NCBI RefSeq assembly: GCF_000003855.2
Contig: NW_003101671.1
Span: 1,912,224 to 1,976,223, forward strand
Direction: 5' to 3'
Length of the DNA stretch: 64,000 nt
Origin: Blastomyces gilchristii SLH14081
Lineage: Eukaryota; Ascomycota; Eurotiomycetes; Onygenales; Ajellomycetaceae
Of the stretch, positions 1-11,337 are shown piece after piece (the first letter of the stretch is position 1; each line of letters opens with the position of its first letter). The notes under the pieces are model-generated. The model did no database searches and was not told the origin of the DNA. It saw only the letters and a program-made list of their open reading frames with translations. The position numbers were made by a program, and so were the translations under genes.

Positions 1-142
1 ATAGATAACTATCATTCGAACTGAGACGATTGAACCCTCACTCGTATACGTTCCGAAATACTCGACCATTATACACCCCGAATTCCGATCATATCTATCA
101 TTCAAATACTTGAACTGATTCCTCAATCTGTTCAATATAACA

Positions 143-1150
143 ATGACTAGTGCGACCGTTCACCTTAGTGTTCCTGGAGATTGGAAACTTTGGTACACTC
201 ATATGCTAGGATATGCAAAGGACAAGAAGGTATCAGACTTCATCAATCTCGATAAACCTGATATCTTCTCTGAACTAGAAGAACCCCTGGAACCAGAGTG
301 TCCAGAAGAAGCCACCGCGGAGGCCAAGATAGCATATGACATCAAGGTCACTGCGTGGAAAATCAAATATATGAAATATGAGAAGATGAATGAAGGTATG
401 ATGAAGATACGAGACATCATATGGAGGACAGTGGATGCCACGGAGCTACGGCATGTATGCAGTGAGAATGATGATGTGAAAGAGATTATCCGCTTGTTAA
501 GAGATCGACTCTCCCCCATGACCGCGGACTATTAGGATGATGTGAGAACCTGATATCACGATCTCTGCAAGGCCCTGAAAAATAGAGGTATAGAGAAGTG
601 GTTAAACAACTGGTCTCTCATCAAGGATGATATCAAAGAGACGGATATAACTGGACAGTTCAACTTGAAGAAAGACTTCTTAAATGTGAATCTAGCTATT
701 GATGCAGGTTATGCACAAGCTTGGGCTAAGGATGTCTGATGTGATAAAGATGCCATTATCTTTGATAGAGTTAGTTAAGGACTTCAAGGAACAGTATAGG
801 GAAATGGGTATTCTCAAAGAAGATAAATCTATGAACTTCGCTGCCTTTAATGGAAGATCTCAGCAAAATACCTCATCACCAGTGACATTCAAAAACTGCA
901 TCTGCGGAGCCTGTCACCGATACACTCAGTGCTACTATCTCAATCCCTCAAGGAAGTCACCTGGATGGGAGGAAAACAGGGAGAAGAGAACTCAGATCAA
1001 TCAAGCTCTTAAGAATCAAGAATTGAAGAGACATGTTGATTGTGCGATATCTAGAGATTCATCTGCAAATACAGATATGATAGATGGAGCAGTTCTGGGA
1101 GGAATGATTCTGAAGCAATCAGATCCTCAATCTATTGATCTACAGATCTG
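143..1150 (+). pseudogene. copia gag remnant with zinc knuckle
   Basis: The first 130 codons from the ATG at 143 read as a copia gag (…DKKVSDFINLDKP…). The same frame continues past an in-frame TAG at 533-535 and a TGA near 551 into more gag-like sequence (KALKNRGIEKWLNNW, DAGYAQAWAKD) to about 738. After a frame change, a further stretch (about 780-1150) carries a knuckle-like motif beginning CICGACHRYTQC, matching the nucleocapsid position in fungal copia elements. Gag would package element RNA in virus-like particles. At least two stops and one frameshift make it non-functional. Confidence 0.75.
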
Positions 1151-1194
1151 AAAAATATCAATGAACTCTTCAAATTCTTGCTCCTACCTCCGAA

Positions 1195-1245
1195 ACTCCT
1201 GGATCTTTGATACTGGCGCGGAGCAGCATATATGCAATAATTGAA
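1195..1245 (+). pseudogene. copia aspartic protease core remnant
   Basis: Translation gives SWIFDTGAEQHICNN followed by a stop. WxxDTGAxxHxC is the copia-type retropepsin signature with the catalytic DTG. It lies just downstream of gag, as expected in the Ty1/copia gag-PR-IN-RT-RH order. The stop directly after the motif and the out-of-frame continuation show that the domain is broken. Confidence 0.8.
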
Positions 1246-1656
1246 CACATTTCCTATTCTTTACCCCTGTGAACAAGAACGCGGAAGTCTATACAGCCTT
1301 ACAGGTGATTCCAGCACTAAAGTAGAAGGTTATGAAACTGTTAGAACTATCATGATAAATGAAGCAGGAAAGCAGTTCAATGTCAACCTTATCAATGCAG
1401 CTTATATCCCGAATTTCCATACAAATATCAGTGCATGGAAACCGTGTTTCCATATAGGAGGCATCTATTATGATGGAAAAGACTTCAGATTGTGAAAACG
1501 CGCAGATAATATCATTTTTGCACGCGTTGAAGTATTTGGGGGGTTGCTAGTTACAGAATATAGTGAAATAGCTGTTTTTTAAACTATCTCGGATAAACCA
1601 CTGATAAATCCATCACTGAAGCCGCCGCAGCTACCACATCTCACACTACTAAAAAA

Positions 1657-1968
1657 TTGATATCTTCAAATTCTTCAACTTCTACAAATCCTTCTTCTAA
1701 CCTGCCAATTCGCACAAAACCTTCTCAAAAACCTAAGATCTCTATCACTACTCAGTCTACCTGGCATAAGAGATTAGAACATCCTTCAAAAATCGCCATT
1801 CAAAAGCTTGCAAATGATGCAACTGGCATTCAAATCACCCATCTAGAAGACGCACGGGATGAGCTTATCACTGAGCTTTGTGACCCCTGCCAGCTTTCTA
1901 ATGCGGAAAATCAAATATCTAGACATCCCCACGTTTCAATCCTTTCTTACACCGGATCCAACACCTGA
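1657..1968 (+). pseudogene. copia GAG-pre-integrase domain remnant
   Basis: The stretch STWHKRLEHPSKIAIQKLAN, followed by LCDPCQLSNAENQISRHP, matches the GAG-pre-integrase zinc-binding module (H..H..C..C) that precedes the copia integrase catalytic core. The core itself is absent. After it, the sequence runs into a short tandem repeat and then directly to RT, implying an internal deletion of integrase and much of RT. Confidence 0.75.
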
Positions 1969-1993
1969 ACCTACGCCAGGGCCAGCAGGTCCT

Positions 1994-2150
1994 AATGTTG
2001 ACGTTAATCCTCATCCAGCTGCGATAGATAATCGTACACGGAACATTAATGTTGATATTAATACTCATTCAGCTGCGATAGCTAATCGTACACGGAATGT
2101 TAATGTTGATATTAATACTCATCCAGCTGCGATATATAATTGTACATGAA
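1994..2150 (+). repeat. 54-bp tandem repeat, three copies, inside the copia element
   Basis: Copies start at 1994, 2048 and 2102. Each begins aatgttgayrttaat and contains cagctgcgata and taatcgtacacgga. The period is divisible by three, so in the open frame it encodes an 18-residue repeat of the type NVDxNxHxAAIxNRTRN. The last copy is cut off at a stop (tga, about 2147). It sits where the linker between integrase and RT would be. Confidence 0.9.
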
Positions 2151-2329
2151 CCTGAAATCGCAGAGCTGCCCGCCTTGAGGCAGTTGCAAATGCCAAAAAC
2201 AAACCTTTTCAAATGATCAATGAGGCATTCTCTCATTCTCATTCACTCTCCGACTTCTACAAGTCTCAAAATTTATTTCCTAATACTATTTTTACTATTA
2301 TCAACACTAAGAATGCTAGGCTTCACCTC

Positions 2330-2640
2330 TATGCCAGAGGATTGCTACCTCTTCTCTAATGATCAATTAATCGTCTTCTTCTATGTGGATGATATCGTCA
2401 TCCTAACTCACTGGGCAGATGTCGAAAAACACCCACATCGCGAAGACTCCGAGAACGTGTCCAATCCAGCGATATTACAGTTGATTGGGTGCCTACAGCC
2501 CAAATGCCAGCGGATGGCCTCACTAAGGCTCTGCCACGCCAGAAACATACAGAATTTGTCAAGATGCTAGGCCTAGTTGATATATCAGATAGATATCATC
2601 GAAGCACAAGCAGAATAAATGGTATAAATGATCTATCTTG
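2330..2640 (+). pseudogene. copia reverse transcriptase / RNase H C-terminal remnant
   Basis: One frame gives DQLIVFFYVDDIVILTHW, the copia RT catalytic YVDD box. After a deletion and a frame change near 2470, another frame gives DITVDWVPTAQMPADGLTKA and then LPRQKHTEFVKMLGLVDI, the conserved end of copia RNase H. It ends with a stop near 2640, about 90 bp before the purine tract, as in intact elements. The loss between YVDD and the RNase H end shows deletion. Confidence 0.8.
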
Positions 2641-2745
2641 ATGTAATCTCTGCAGATTCATCTACACTCCTTCTATGACTATTTCCTTGCAGCTTTATTT
2701 ACACTTCCTTTTACATGTTACATTCACTGAAGGGGGTGTGTCAGG

Positions 2746-4147
2746 AAATAAGAGATCATACGCTATGAACATCACCAACATCATATTACTACTATTTTTC
2801 TTATCATCAGCTTACTACAATACTCATCTAATACTTGCTAATGCTAGCTCTCTTGGCTCGCACATTTGTTTTACTATAAATAGCTCTATCTTTTGTATGC
2901 AATTAGATATAACAGATAGTGTACGGGAAGCAGATCTTGATACACATAAGATTCATATGTTTCTGACATATTCATCCGAGATACCCATTCCGACAATCTG
3001 GCTGCTACAGTCTCCCAACCCCTCAATTCAAATATTTAGTATTTATGCTCAGTGTCCTCTGTGGAAACTTCTAACTTCCTCAAAGAAGGGAGGAAAATGA
3101 AACCGACACTCCGGGCTGTTAATATTTCCAGGAAGCCTCCTTCGCCCGTGACTGACAATATATTTATATGATCCTGCAGACTCAAAAAAGATCCTAGAGG
3201 AGGACGCGGGTTGCACAGATCCCAAATGCATCGTCGTAAAAATACCATCTCGACCTCCTCTTCCCAGCCACTATTATATATGTGACCCGAAGAATAGCAT
3301 GCCCTTATTAGTTGCTGCCAGGAAGAGGTTACTCGCGTCTTAACATCTGACCATGTCGGGGATACGTGGACATATATATTTTATACCTAAAAACTCCGGA
3401 GTCTTGCAGCGTAGCTCCACATATTTATTATGTCCGGAGGACAAAACGGAAGGGGAGCGAGGTGCAGACTCCTAAGAGGGCATTTCTCGAGTCTTATTTA
3501 AATAACGTATTTATTCGGTCCAGTATTTATGTCAGTCTTTGAATATTTGCACGTTTTCTTGCTGGGCAGGAAACAGATTTGAATGGTGTCATTTCTATCT
3601 AACCAGCATCTCATATGAACAGTTCACTGCAATATTTACTTCAGTATGGTGTATTTAATTCCATTTAGGAAGATTCTTATCTACTCTTCTTTATCTCGCA
3701 AGTCTCAGCTAAATATTTATACCATGGATTGCACTCTTGGCGCGAATGACTTTCAAGCCCGCAAGTTGTCCTAAATAATAATAAGCATGCCAGGTCCTTG
3801 CTTCTAGGGGCTAAATAAGTATTTAAGAGGCAGGAATCCGGTGTTGCGACTTATTTCCAGGGTCAAGCTGAAGCCGGCGATGAGCATGTTGCCATCATCA
3901 AATATATATCTGGGTCAGCGTTGACGTTAATCTCTGAGGAACCTTGGAAACGAAAAGAGTCAAAAGATCCATCAGCAAAGAAAAAGTCATGTGAGCCGAA
4001 TCCAGGGCGGCTTTTCCATTGATTTCTTCCCCACCAGCCGCCGGAAGCGGTGGGATCGGAATAAATAAACAAACAAACACAAGTAGAATTATTCCCTCTA
4101 TAACTCGGCCATTATTCCCATATCTTAAAATAAACCACCAGTCAGTC
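2746..4147. other. Intergenic; 3' LTR remnant then a stretch rich in TATTTA-type motifs
   Basis: The left part should contain what remains of the copia 3' LTR, whose right end I cannot place. From about 3030 to 3820 the motifs ATATTTA, TATTTAT or TATTTAA recur roughly every 30-100 bp in otherwise GC-balanced sequence (for example 3029, 3162, 3421, 3496, 3630, 3712, 3820). No coding sequence or RNA gene is recognised. The last 200-300 bases are presumably the promoter and leader of the gene starting at 4148. Confidence 0.5.
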
Positions 4148-5294
4148 ATGGCCCCGTTTCGAAACTTCTTCCCCAAGCGGCCTGCCGTGAACATTGTGCC
4201 GGCCAGCGATGACCTTCCCACTCCGCTGAACGCCGCGGGGGGCAATGATCCAGACGGCCCCCAACGGTCATCTTTGACTCTCCGACGCAGCGTAGATGAA
4301 AAGCCCAATGAGTACAAAATGAGCGGTACGCTATATGTCTTGAATTCAATATCTCCGTTCAATTAAGTTTGGGGAAAGCTAACTTGACATCTTAAATTTT
4401 GTAGTTGTCAATGACAACGGGGTGTATCTTCCGGTATGATGCTATGCTCCAGTCCAGTTCTCCGATCAAATAAAACCCCCCCGTACGGATCCGATATGGA
4501 CATAATATGTATCGGAACACACCATACAATGCCACCCAATTGACAAACAAATTGCAAACTAGCCCTCGCCTACGGAGAAAAAGAGCTTCTGGAGCAAATC
4601 CCCGTCGCAAAACAACACAAGGAACCTCGTTGATGAAAACGAACCCTTCTCCATATCCCGAGAATCCTTCGACTCTTATCGCCGCTCTTTCGTATGAACA
4701 CCCCCCCTGCCCCCCTCATGAATGGATATCTTCTCTGAGCCACCCAACCACCAACCCCCATCTAACATCGGATTTTTTCAATAACAGGACATCTCCGCCC
4801 GCTCCCCCGTCAGCCAATCCGACACCGGCGCCTCCCGCACCTCTCTCGATTCCCGCTTCTCCCGCCTCACAACCCCCCGCTCAACAGTCAGCGGACACAC
4901 CTTCGAACCCCCACCAAAGTCCCCATACGAGATACGGGAGCAGCAACAGGAGCATGAGCACGAGAATGACGCTGAGCAGGAACAATTTGTAGACATTGGC
5001 CTGAATGAGGATACGAAGCCGAAAAAGAAAGGGTTTTTTGCGCGTTTGGGGGATAATGTGATGCCTGCTACTACTACTACGACGACGACTACTGGATCTA
5101 CTACCTCTACTACAGCTGGCACTGGTGGAGTGGAGTCTGCGGAGAATAGTCGGCCGGGGTCGTCACATTTGAGTTTGGGCTTCCATTTGCCTGGGAGGAA
5201 GAGGGAGCAGGGTGGTGGTGGCGCCGCTGCTAGCGGGTTTCAGGTGGCTGAGTTGGGGAGTATGAAGATGCCTGTTACGGCTGATGCGAAATGA
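4148..5294 (+). CDS. Conserved fungal protein of unknown function, 4 exons
   Basis: Exons 4148-4325, 4405-4433, 4563-4691 and 4788-5294 join in frame (GT..AG throughout) to a 280-residue protein. I do not recognise a named family. Visible features are a basic N-terminus (MAPFRNFFPKRPAVN), a Ser/Arg/Pro-rich disordered middle with repeated RxSxDS patterns (SRESFDSYRRSF, SRTSLDSRFSRL), a short acidic Q/E-rich stretch, a basic-hydrophobic patch KKKGFFARLGDN, a nine-residue Thr run, and a Gly-rich tail. There are no membrane segments. The composition suggests a phosphorylated, disordered cytoplasmic or membrane-edge protein, but that is inference. The 29-bp second exon rests on frame conservation and should be confirmed with RNA data. 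Confidence 0.75.
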
Positions 5295-5787
5295 GCTGGG
5301 ACGATATGGATGTAAAGGATACTGATGGTGATGAATATGATGATTATGGTGAATGAGGTAGGGTTGAAACGGGGATGGGAATGGGGTGTCTTTTTCTTTT
5401 TACCTTTAACGGCCTTTCTCAAAGGTGCGGGATCAGGATTAGGAGTTGTGTTTCTTTCAGACAAATTTAGCCTCCTGATTTATATCTGACGCTTCCTATT
5501 TTGACATTTTATGGCCTTGAGGGAGCCTCTGGGAATCGAGTTTTGGATCCTTTTATGTATATCGCGGCGTTTTACCAAAGCCTATTGGCGACACAACCTA
5601 TAACTATATACTTCTCGATGCGGATACAGATACGGCTATAAATAGATTTATTTATTTCCGATCCATCCGTTTCGGGCATTTTAGAGCCACCATGCACCTA
5701 CAATTTTCACGCTCTAAATATTTAAACGCGAAATGCAACATCCAACTCTCAGTGTATCAGTAACTAAGAATAAAGGCGATCAGCGCT
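5295..5787. other. Intergenic spacer between two + strand genes
   Basis: AT-leaning sequence, with presumed 3' UTR of the upstream gene and promoter of the kinase gene. Several TATTTA/ATAAAT tracts lie at about 5640-5730. No gene or RNA is seen. Confidence 0.5.
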
Positions 5788-7581
5788 ATGTATTCACGTA
5801 CTAGATACTTTACATATGCCTCCAAACATATAAATACAACGACGCGTCCCTTCTCCTCACAGCCTGGGCGGAGCCCTTTTCAAGTCACCCCTTCCCAAGG
5901 CCCTTTGATACCCCAAAATGAAATCGTGGACGAGGAGTCATGTCCAGGCTACAATGCTAAAGGCTTCTACCCCGCGAGGGTAGGAGAGGTCATTGCCAAT
6001 CGCTATCAGATCCTCGTCAAGGTTGGCTGGGGAACTTCCTCCACCGTATGGTTTGCGCGTGATATGCGGGGGTAGTTTGTTACTCTTTTTCCATTTCATT
6101 TTATATTTTACACGCCGAGTAGTTTATCACTTCTCTCTCCAGTTCAAGTTCCTGATACTTTTTATGACAGACTGCAGTCGGAACCAGAGGAAGCCGTAGC
6201 ATTGAAAATATCCAACGCCAGCAGTCAGGCGGATATAAATCGGCACCGTGAAATTGAGCAGCATATAGCAACAGCACGTCGGTCTCATGACGGTCGTGAG
6301 ATTCTACGAACGTTCTTGGAATGTTTTGAAACCACTGGACCCGAAGGGGGGAAACATCTCTGCATGGCGTACGAACCCATGAGGGAGCCGTTCTGGTTGT
6401 TTCGGACGCGGTTCAGAGATAGGCTTATTCCGCTACCGCTCCTCAAGACATATATTCGCATCCTGCTTGTAGGACTGGATTACCTTCACACGGAATGCAA
6501 GGTTGTGCATACGGGTGCGTGGGCGTGTATCATTCCCTCCCCCTTCCCCATGTCCTCCCGAACCCAAGAGCCAAATCCTATAGGGGGGATGATGGAGATA
6601 GCATTTCGACAAACTAATATAATCGAGCCAAAACAAACTCATAGATCTAAAACTCGACAATATCATGCTCACATTCGAAGACCCGGAAATTCTTGGTGAT
6701 ATCCTAAGCTCTCACATCGAGGAGTCACCAATGAAATACAAAATATCCCCCAGCGACCCCAGCCGCCATGTCTATCGCTGTCACAATGACTTCGGACCAC
6801 TGAGGGGACTGAAGAGCATACCCCAGATCGCTGATTTCGGACTAGCAGCCCGACTCGTCCGCGACGATGATTACGGCTTCTACCCTATCCAGGCAGACCC
6901 TTATTGCGCGCCAGAGGTAATACTCGGCTGCGGCTGGAGGATGAGTGCTGATATATGGAATTTCGGGCTTCTTGTGCGTTGGGCCCCTATTGTTTTTCCG
7001 TTCGATAAATGTTTTTTTCCTTTTGTAACTCAAATGAGTTGAATTAACACCCTACTACATGTGTAGTTGTGGGATATCATCGAAGGCAAAGAACTCTTCC
7101 GCCAGATTGGCGACAGCGAAGACCGCTACGATGCCAGAGCGCATTTAGCCGAAATGATAGCTCTTCTTGGACCGCCTCCGCAAAATTTGATCGCAAGATA
7201 TCATTCCATGCGAGATTCCAAATTGGCGGGACCTAGTGTAAAGGGGGCAGGCAGCGAACTCTGCAAGGACGCAGGGGAATTCTATGGTGGCCCGTTTTTT
7301 GGTAAAGATGGTATGTTTGAAAACAATTTCTGCTAAGATTTGGGAATACGAAGAATTGCGATCACGATCTAATGTATATCACCGAACTTTTTGCAGGGAA
7401 ATTTCTGTATGAAGGCTTGATCCCGGATCGAAGGCTCGTGGATTCCATCCCGACTCAATTGGTAGAGGAGGAGGATAGGGAAAACTTCCTCTCTCTTGTG
7501 AAGATGATGCTTGCTTGGTTGCCTGAGGAGAGGAAGACGGCACGAGAGCTCGCGGAGCATCCTTTTCTTCAACTGGAATGA
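5788..7581 (+). CDS. SRPK-like serine/threonine protein kinase
   Basis: Exons 5788-6071, 6171-6514, 6645-6973, 7067-7310 and 7397-7581 give 461 residues. The kinase core shows a glycine loop VGWGTSSTVW (about 79-88), the ATP lysine in EAVALK (107), the catalytic loop VVHTDLKLDNIM with Asp210, DFGLA (Asp273) and an APEV activation-segment end. HTD in place of HRD, the GW in the glycine loop and the preceding YNAKGFYPARVGEVIANRYQ segment are hallmarks of the SRPK group, which phosphorylates SR-type proteins; filamentous fungi have many divergent paralogues of it. The N-terminus (MYSRTRYFTYASKH, then Arg/Ser-rich) looks like a mitochondrial presequence, a feature seen in several fungal SRPK-like paralogues whose role is unknown. 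The long spacer insert typical of true SRPKs is absent. All catalytic residues are present, so it is probably active; the substrate is unknown. Confidence 0.88.
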
Positions 7582-8041
7582 ACATACTCCGTTCCATGTA
7601 TTAATATATCAACTTCTACTCCGCACATTTTTGAGAGATAAGCAATTGCATACTCCCCTCTACATAATAATTGGGTCTGAACGAAAAACGTGTGGTAATG
7701 TTCCAAGGATCATCAGCTTGAAGGCGCCTGGGTAAGCAGATATCACGCGATCCCAGCCAGCACAGGTTTGTCCGTAATAATGTTCCTCATATGCTCATAT
7801 GCTCATATGTTGATGTTGAGTGTTGATATCGAGCTTGTATGCAGTTCCGCCTTAGAGTAAAACCCATCAGTGCAAACAAAGCAAACATTCTGCCTCGCGA
7901 AAAACTTCCTGCAGCAAATCCAGAAAAAAAAAATGATGAATTTCCGAACTATGTAAGAACCAAAGCTCAGCAAAATACTACCTGCTATCTCCGTGCTTGC
8001 CATTCCCGCCCCGATTGCACGAGAAAAGGAAACTGGAAACC
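7582..8041. other. Intergenic; upstream region of PUF6
   Basis: No ORF or RNA is supported. It holds a short catatgctcatatgctcatatg direct repeat (about 7788-7810) and the presumed PUF6 promoter and leader. Confidence 0.45.
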
Positions 8042-10191
8042 ATGGCGGGAATTAAACGGAGAGTCGATACAGCGGACGATCGAGGCGGGAAACGGACAAA
8101 GGTTAAAGACGGAGGGAAAGTGAAAAAGGCGAAAGCGGTGGTGGAAAGCAAGCCAAAGCCCAAGAAGCCACAGAAAAAGCTTGGAAGTAGCGATGACGAT
8201 GACGATGATGTCGATGAAGTGGAGGAGGAAGAAGGTTTTAATTCTGCTGAAGAGGATGTGGATATGGAGGACCAATTGTCTGAAAAAGAGGAGGATACTA
8301 CTCAGGAGCAGAAATCGAAGCTTCATTCCAAAAGTAAGCAAGTAGGCAAAAATTCGAAGCAGGCAAATGGAACTGGAGATGCTGCTCCACCTGTACAAAG
8401 TATGTTCTCACAAAATATGTCAATATTTTTACCTATTGTACGTCTAACCTAATCAATCTGCTATCGGCAGGTGGGATATCCTCAAAAGAATCCCGCGCAA
8501 AGCAAAAAGCGCTTGCGCAGGAACGCAAAGCCGCAAAGCCAAATGCCGACCTCATCGCCCGCTCCAAGAAGCTTTGGGAGCGCCTGCGCCGCAAATCACA
8601 CGTGCCCCTCGAAGAGCGGAAGAAACTTGTCGAGGAACTATTCTCCATCATCACAGGCCGAGTTAAGGAGTTCGTCTTCAAACACGACTCCGTCCGCGTC
8701 ATTCAGACGGCGCTCAAATATGCCTCCCCACAGCAGCGCAAGGACATTGCGAAGGAGTTGAAGGGTGACTATCGCAGTCTGGCGGAGAGCAAGTATGCAA
8801 AATTCTTAATTGGGAAGTTGCTTGTGCATGGAGATTCAGAGATTAGGGATATGATTGTTCCCGAGTTTTATGGAAATGTTAAGCGGCTCATGCGACATCC
8901 GGAGGCGTCGTGGATTGTAGATGATATCTACAGGACTGTTGCGACTGCTGCGCAGAGGGATATGTTACTCCGTGAGTGGTATGAGGCTGAGTTTGCGGTG
9001 TTCAGGAGTGCGAATTTGGCGGCCGAGACAGCGGATTTGAGTGAGATTCTTGCAAAGAATCCGGAAAAGAGAGGGCCTATTATGAGATATCTTCATGATT
9101 TTATCAACCATCTCGTTCAGAAGAAATTTACTGGGTTCACGATGTTGCATGATGCCATGCTTCAGTATTTCTTGAATACCACACCTGGCAGCGAGGAGGC
9201 AACGGAGCTTATCGAGCTCATCAAGGGTGACGAAGCAGGTGACCTTGCTAAGAATTTGGCATTTACGAAGTCAGGTTCCAGATTAGTATCTCTCTGCTTC
9301 GCATATTCGAACGCCAAGGACAGAAAACTGCTGTTAAGAATGTACAGAGACACGATAAAAATGATGGCCGGCGACGTGCACGGACAAGTTGTCCTCCTTA
9401 CAGCCTACGAGGTCATCGATGACACAAAACTCTCATCCAAGTCGATATTCCCAGAGCTCCTCAACCAGGCATCCACCGCAGAAGCCCGCCATGAAGAACT
9501 ACTCCTGCAAGTTGCAGACCTCACCGCGCGGATTCCCATCCTCTATCCCTTCGCAGAAGACACCACGCGCTGGCTCGTCACAGACTCAGATCATAAAAAA
9601 ATCCTCAATGAAGTCTTCGCAATCCGATCCCAGACGTCCAAAAAGGACCCAAACACACGTCGCCAAGAACTAATCAAAGCCGCCTCACCCACCCTGCTTG
9701 AATTCATCGCCGCAAGTGCAGACTCCCTTGTCGAATCCAGCTTCGGCTGCCAATTCATCACAGAAGTCCTCTTCAGCGCAGACGGCGACAGGACCGCCGC
9801 TCTAGCCGCCATCGCAGCCACTCCCACGTCTAAACCCGAAGCGCTGGAGGCTCCCGCTGCGGGGCGGATGCTCAAGGCGCTCGTACAGGGCGGGCGCTTT
9901 AATAGCAAGACCAAAAGTGTAGAGAAGGTGCAGCCACCACTTAACTTCCACGGGCTGTTCTATGAGCAGATTGCTGGCGATGTGATGGCGTGGGTTACTG
10001 GGGCGAATCCGTTTGTGGTTCTAGCTCTCGTGGAGGCGGAGGATTTTGAGAAGAGAGAGGAGCTAGTGAAGACGTTGAAAAAGCAGAAGAAGGTGCTTGG
10101 TGAGCTTGCGGCGAAGGAGCCGGTTAAGAAGGGAGAGAAGCGGGGGCCCGTTAGTAGTGGCGCGAAATTGTTGTTGGAAAAGATTGGGTAG
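8042..10191 (+). CDS. PUF6: Pumilio-family nucleolar protein PUF6
   Basis: Exons 8042-8399 and 8471-10191 give 692 residues, near the size of yeast Puf6 (656). The N-terminal ~120 residues are Lys-rich, then carry an acidic run of Asp/Glu (SSDDDDDDVDEVEEEEGFNS), as in nucleolar assembly factors. From about residue 150 the protein is helical PUF-repeat sequence (SITGRVKEFVFKHDSVRVIQ-like, KYAKFLIGKLLVHGD, KRLMRHPEASWIVDDIYRT), followed by the CPL domain of the Puf6/PUM3 subfamily. Puf6 binds RNA and works in 60S ribosomal subunit biogenesis, and in yeast in ASH1 mRNA repression. The ATG at 8042 starts MAGIKRRVDT and is the first in-frame ATG. The 71-bp intron restores SGISSKESRAKQK. Downstream it is followed by 1.3 kb of non-coding sequence. 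Confidence 0.93.
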
Positions 10192-10537
10192 CATTTGCGA
10201 CGCGATTTTCTATTTTGTTTTTATTTTCGTTTATTTACGCCAGTTTGCAAATCAATTAGACGGGAATATAAATATATTTTATAATTTGCAGAAGGGTGTT
10301 TGATCCATCCTTCATCTCACCCCGTTTCCATCTACACGACGATACATATCCCTTCAGAGCCACTTATTGATCCCCAGGCCAGGCCTAGCTATCAGATTCA
10401 CCCAAGTGCCGCACAAAATTTCCATCCAGCCTGATCTGAGAAGACATGTTCGGATCCATTAGCACTCAAGCGCGGGAATTTATTTTTCCTTTCTCTTCGG
10501 TATTACTCTAATATCTCCTGTGCACCGCGCATCTTTG

Positions 10538-10891
10538 TCACATCAGTCTCAAACCGCCAATGTTACTCGTCGTCGCGGTGGTAGTCACCCCACATATTAT
10601 CCCCGCCTGGGAGGCTTCTTTATATATCGGAGGCTTGAAATGCTCCGGTGTGATAGCTCCGAACCGGGGCTCTCTATCATATAGAGTGCTGGGCTGACGA
10701 AAGAGAATGATTTCTGACAATAAAACCGTAGAGCTAGGTAGTGTTGCATTGGTATTGGCCAGTTCATTGGGCGGATAATTGGTTGGATGGATGTTTTTGG
10801 CGTCAGGGGCCATTGTCGCAATAAACACATTCCAAAGTGTAAATCTAGATAGAAACAGAACAGGGACAACATCTAGGACCCAGGATCTCAT
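10538..10891 (-). CDS. Doubtful small ORF, unknown
   Basis: A minus-strand open frame of 117 codons, or 91 from an internal ATG (MAPDAKNIHPTNYPPNELAN…), without a recognisable domain. The internal version has protein-like composition (Pro/Thr/Asn-rich with PSTLYDREPRFGAITPEHF), and no shadow of a real gene explains it because the surrounding DNA is intergenic. It could equally be chance in a 1.3-kb spacer. No splice partner was found. Confidence 0.22.
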   Translation of the reverse strand: MRSWVLDVVPVLFLSRFTLWNVFIATMAPDAKNIHPTNYPPNELANTNATLPSSTVLLSEIILFRQPSTLYDREPRFGAITPEHFKPPIYKEASQAGIICGVTTTATTSNIGGLRLM

Positions 10892-11337
10892 ACCTGGGAC
10901 ACTTCCACACTCGCATTCATAAATATATCAGTATTCTGCACGTATCTCTATCTCTTCATGTCATAATTCTGCTGCTGATCTTCGACGAGGCTCAACTCTA
11001 AATCACCCCAATCCATTTTTGGCCAAACCCATACAAATATCCACATCCGATGTTTTGACCTCAGTCTCAGGCCATCAACATCATCTCTTTTCTTTCATAC
11101 TCTAGTCTTTGGTCTCTAGTCCTGGGCTCGTCTCCGCTACTATGCCAATACATTGTTCTGTGTTCTTTGACGCCAATTGAGTTACTCTGACATCCTGCTC
11201 CTGGCCGTCTCCCCACTAACCTACAGCGCTTAATTTCCCTATCCCAGTCCAAACGAACAACTCCCCGTTTCTTGTGCGCATGATTCTGATGCATTCCACG
11301 ACGTACTGGAGTAACTAGAGGCCCCTATAGTGACACA

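Larger units (their letters stand above)
1..2745 (+). mobile_element. Decayed Ty1/copia LTR retrotransposon
   Basis: Pieces of a copia polyprotein lie in the expected order on the + strand: gag with a zinc knuckle, aspartic protease, GAG-pre-integrase, reverse transcriptase YVDD core and the RNase H C-terminus. A purine-rich tract (gaaggggg, about 2729-2736) is followed by TGTGTCAGG, the usual start of a 3' LTR. Most of the integrase and the N-terminal RT are missing and the frame is broken by stops and deletions, so the element is dead. CpG dinucleotides are still frequent, so decay here was by ordinary mutation and deletion rather than the process that made the right part of the window AT-rich. 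The 5' LTR is outside the window or limited to the first ~140 bases, and I could not match the two LTR ends. Confidence 0.85.

Noticed and set aside
1..142. First 142 bases as the end of the copia 5' LTR with a primer binding site
   Set aside because: I could not match it to the sequence after the 3' purine tract or find a tRNA-complementary primer site, so no LTR call is made.
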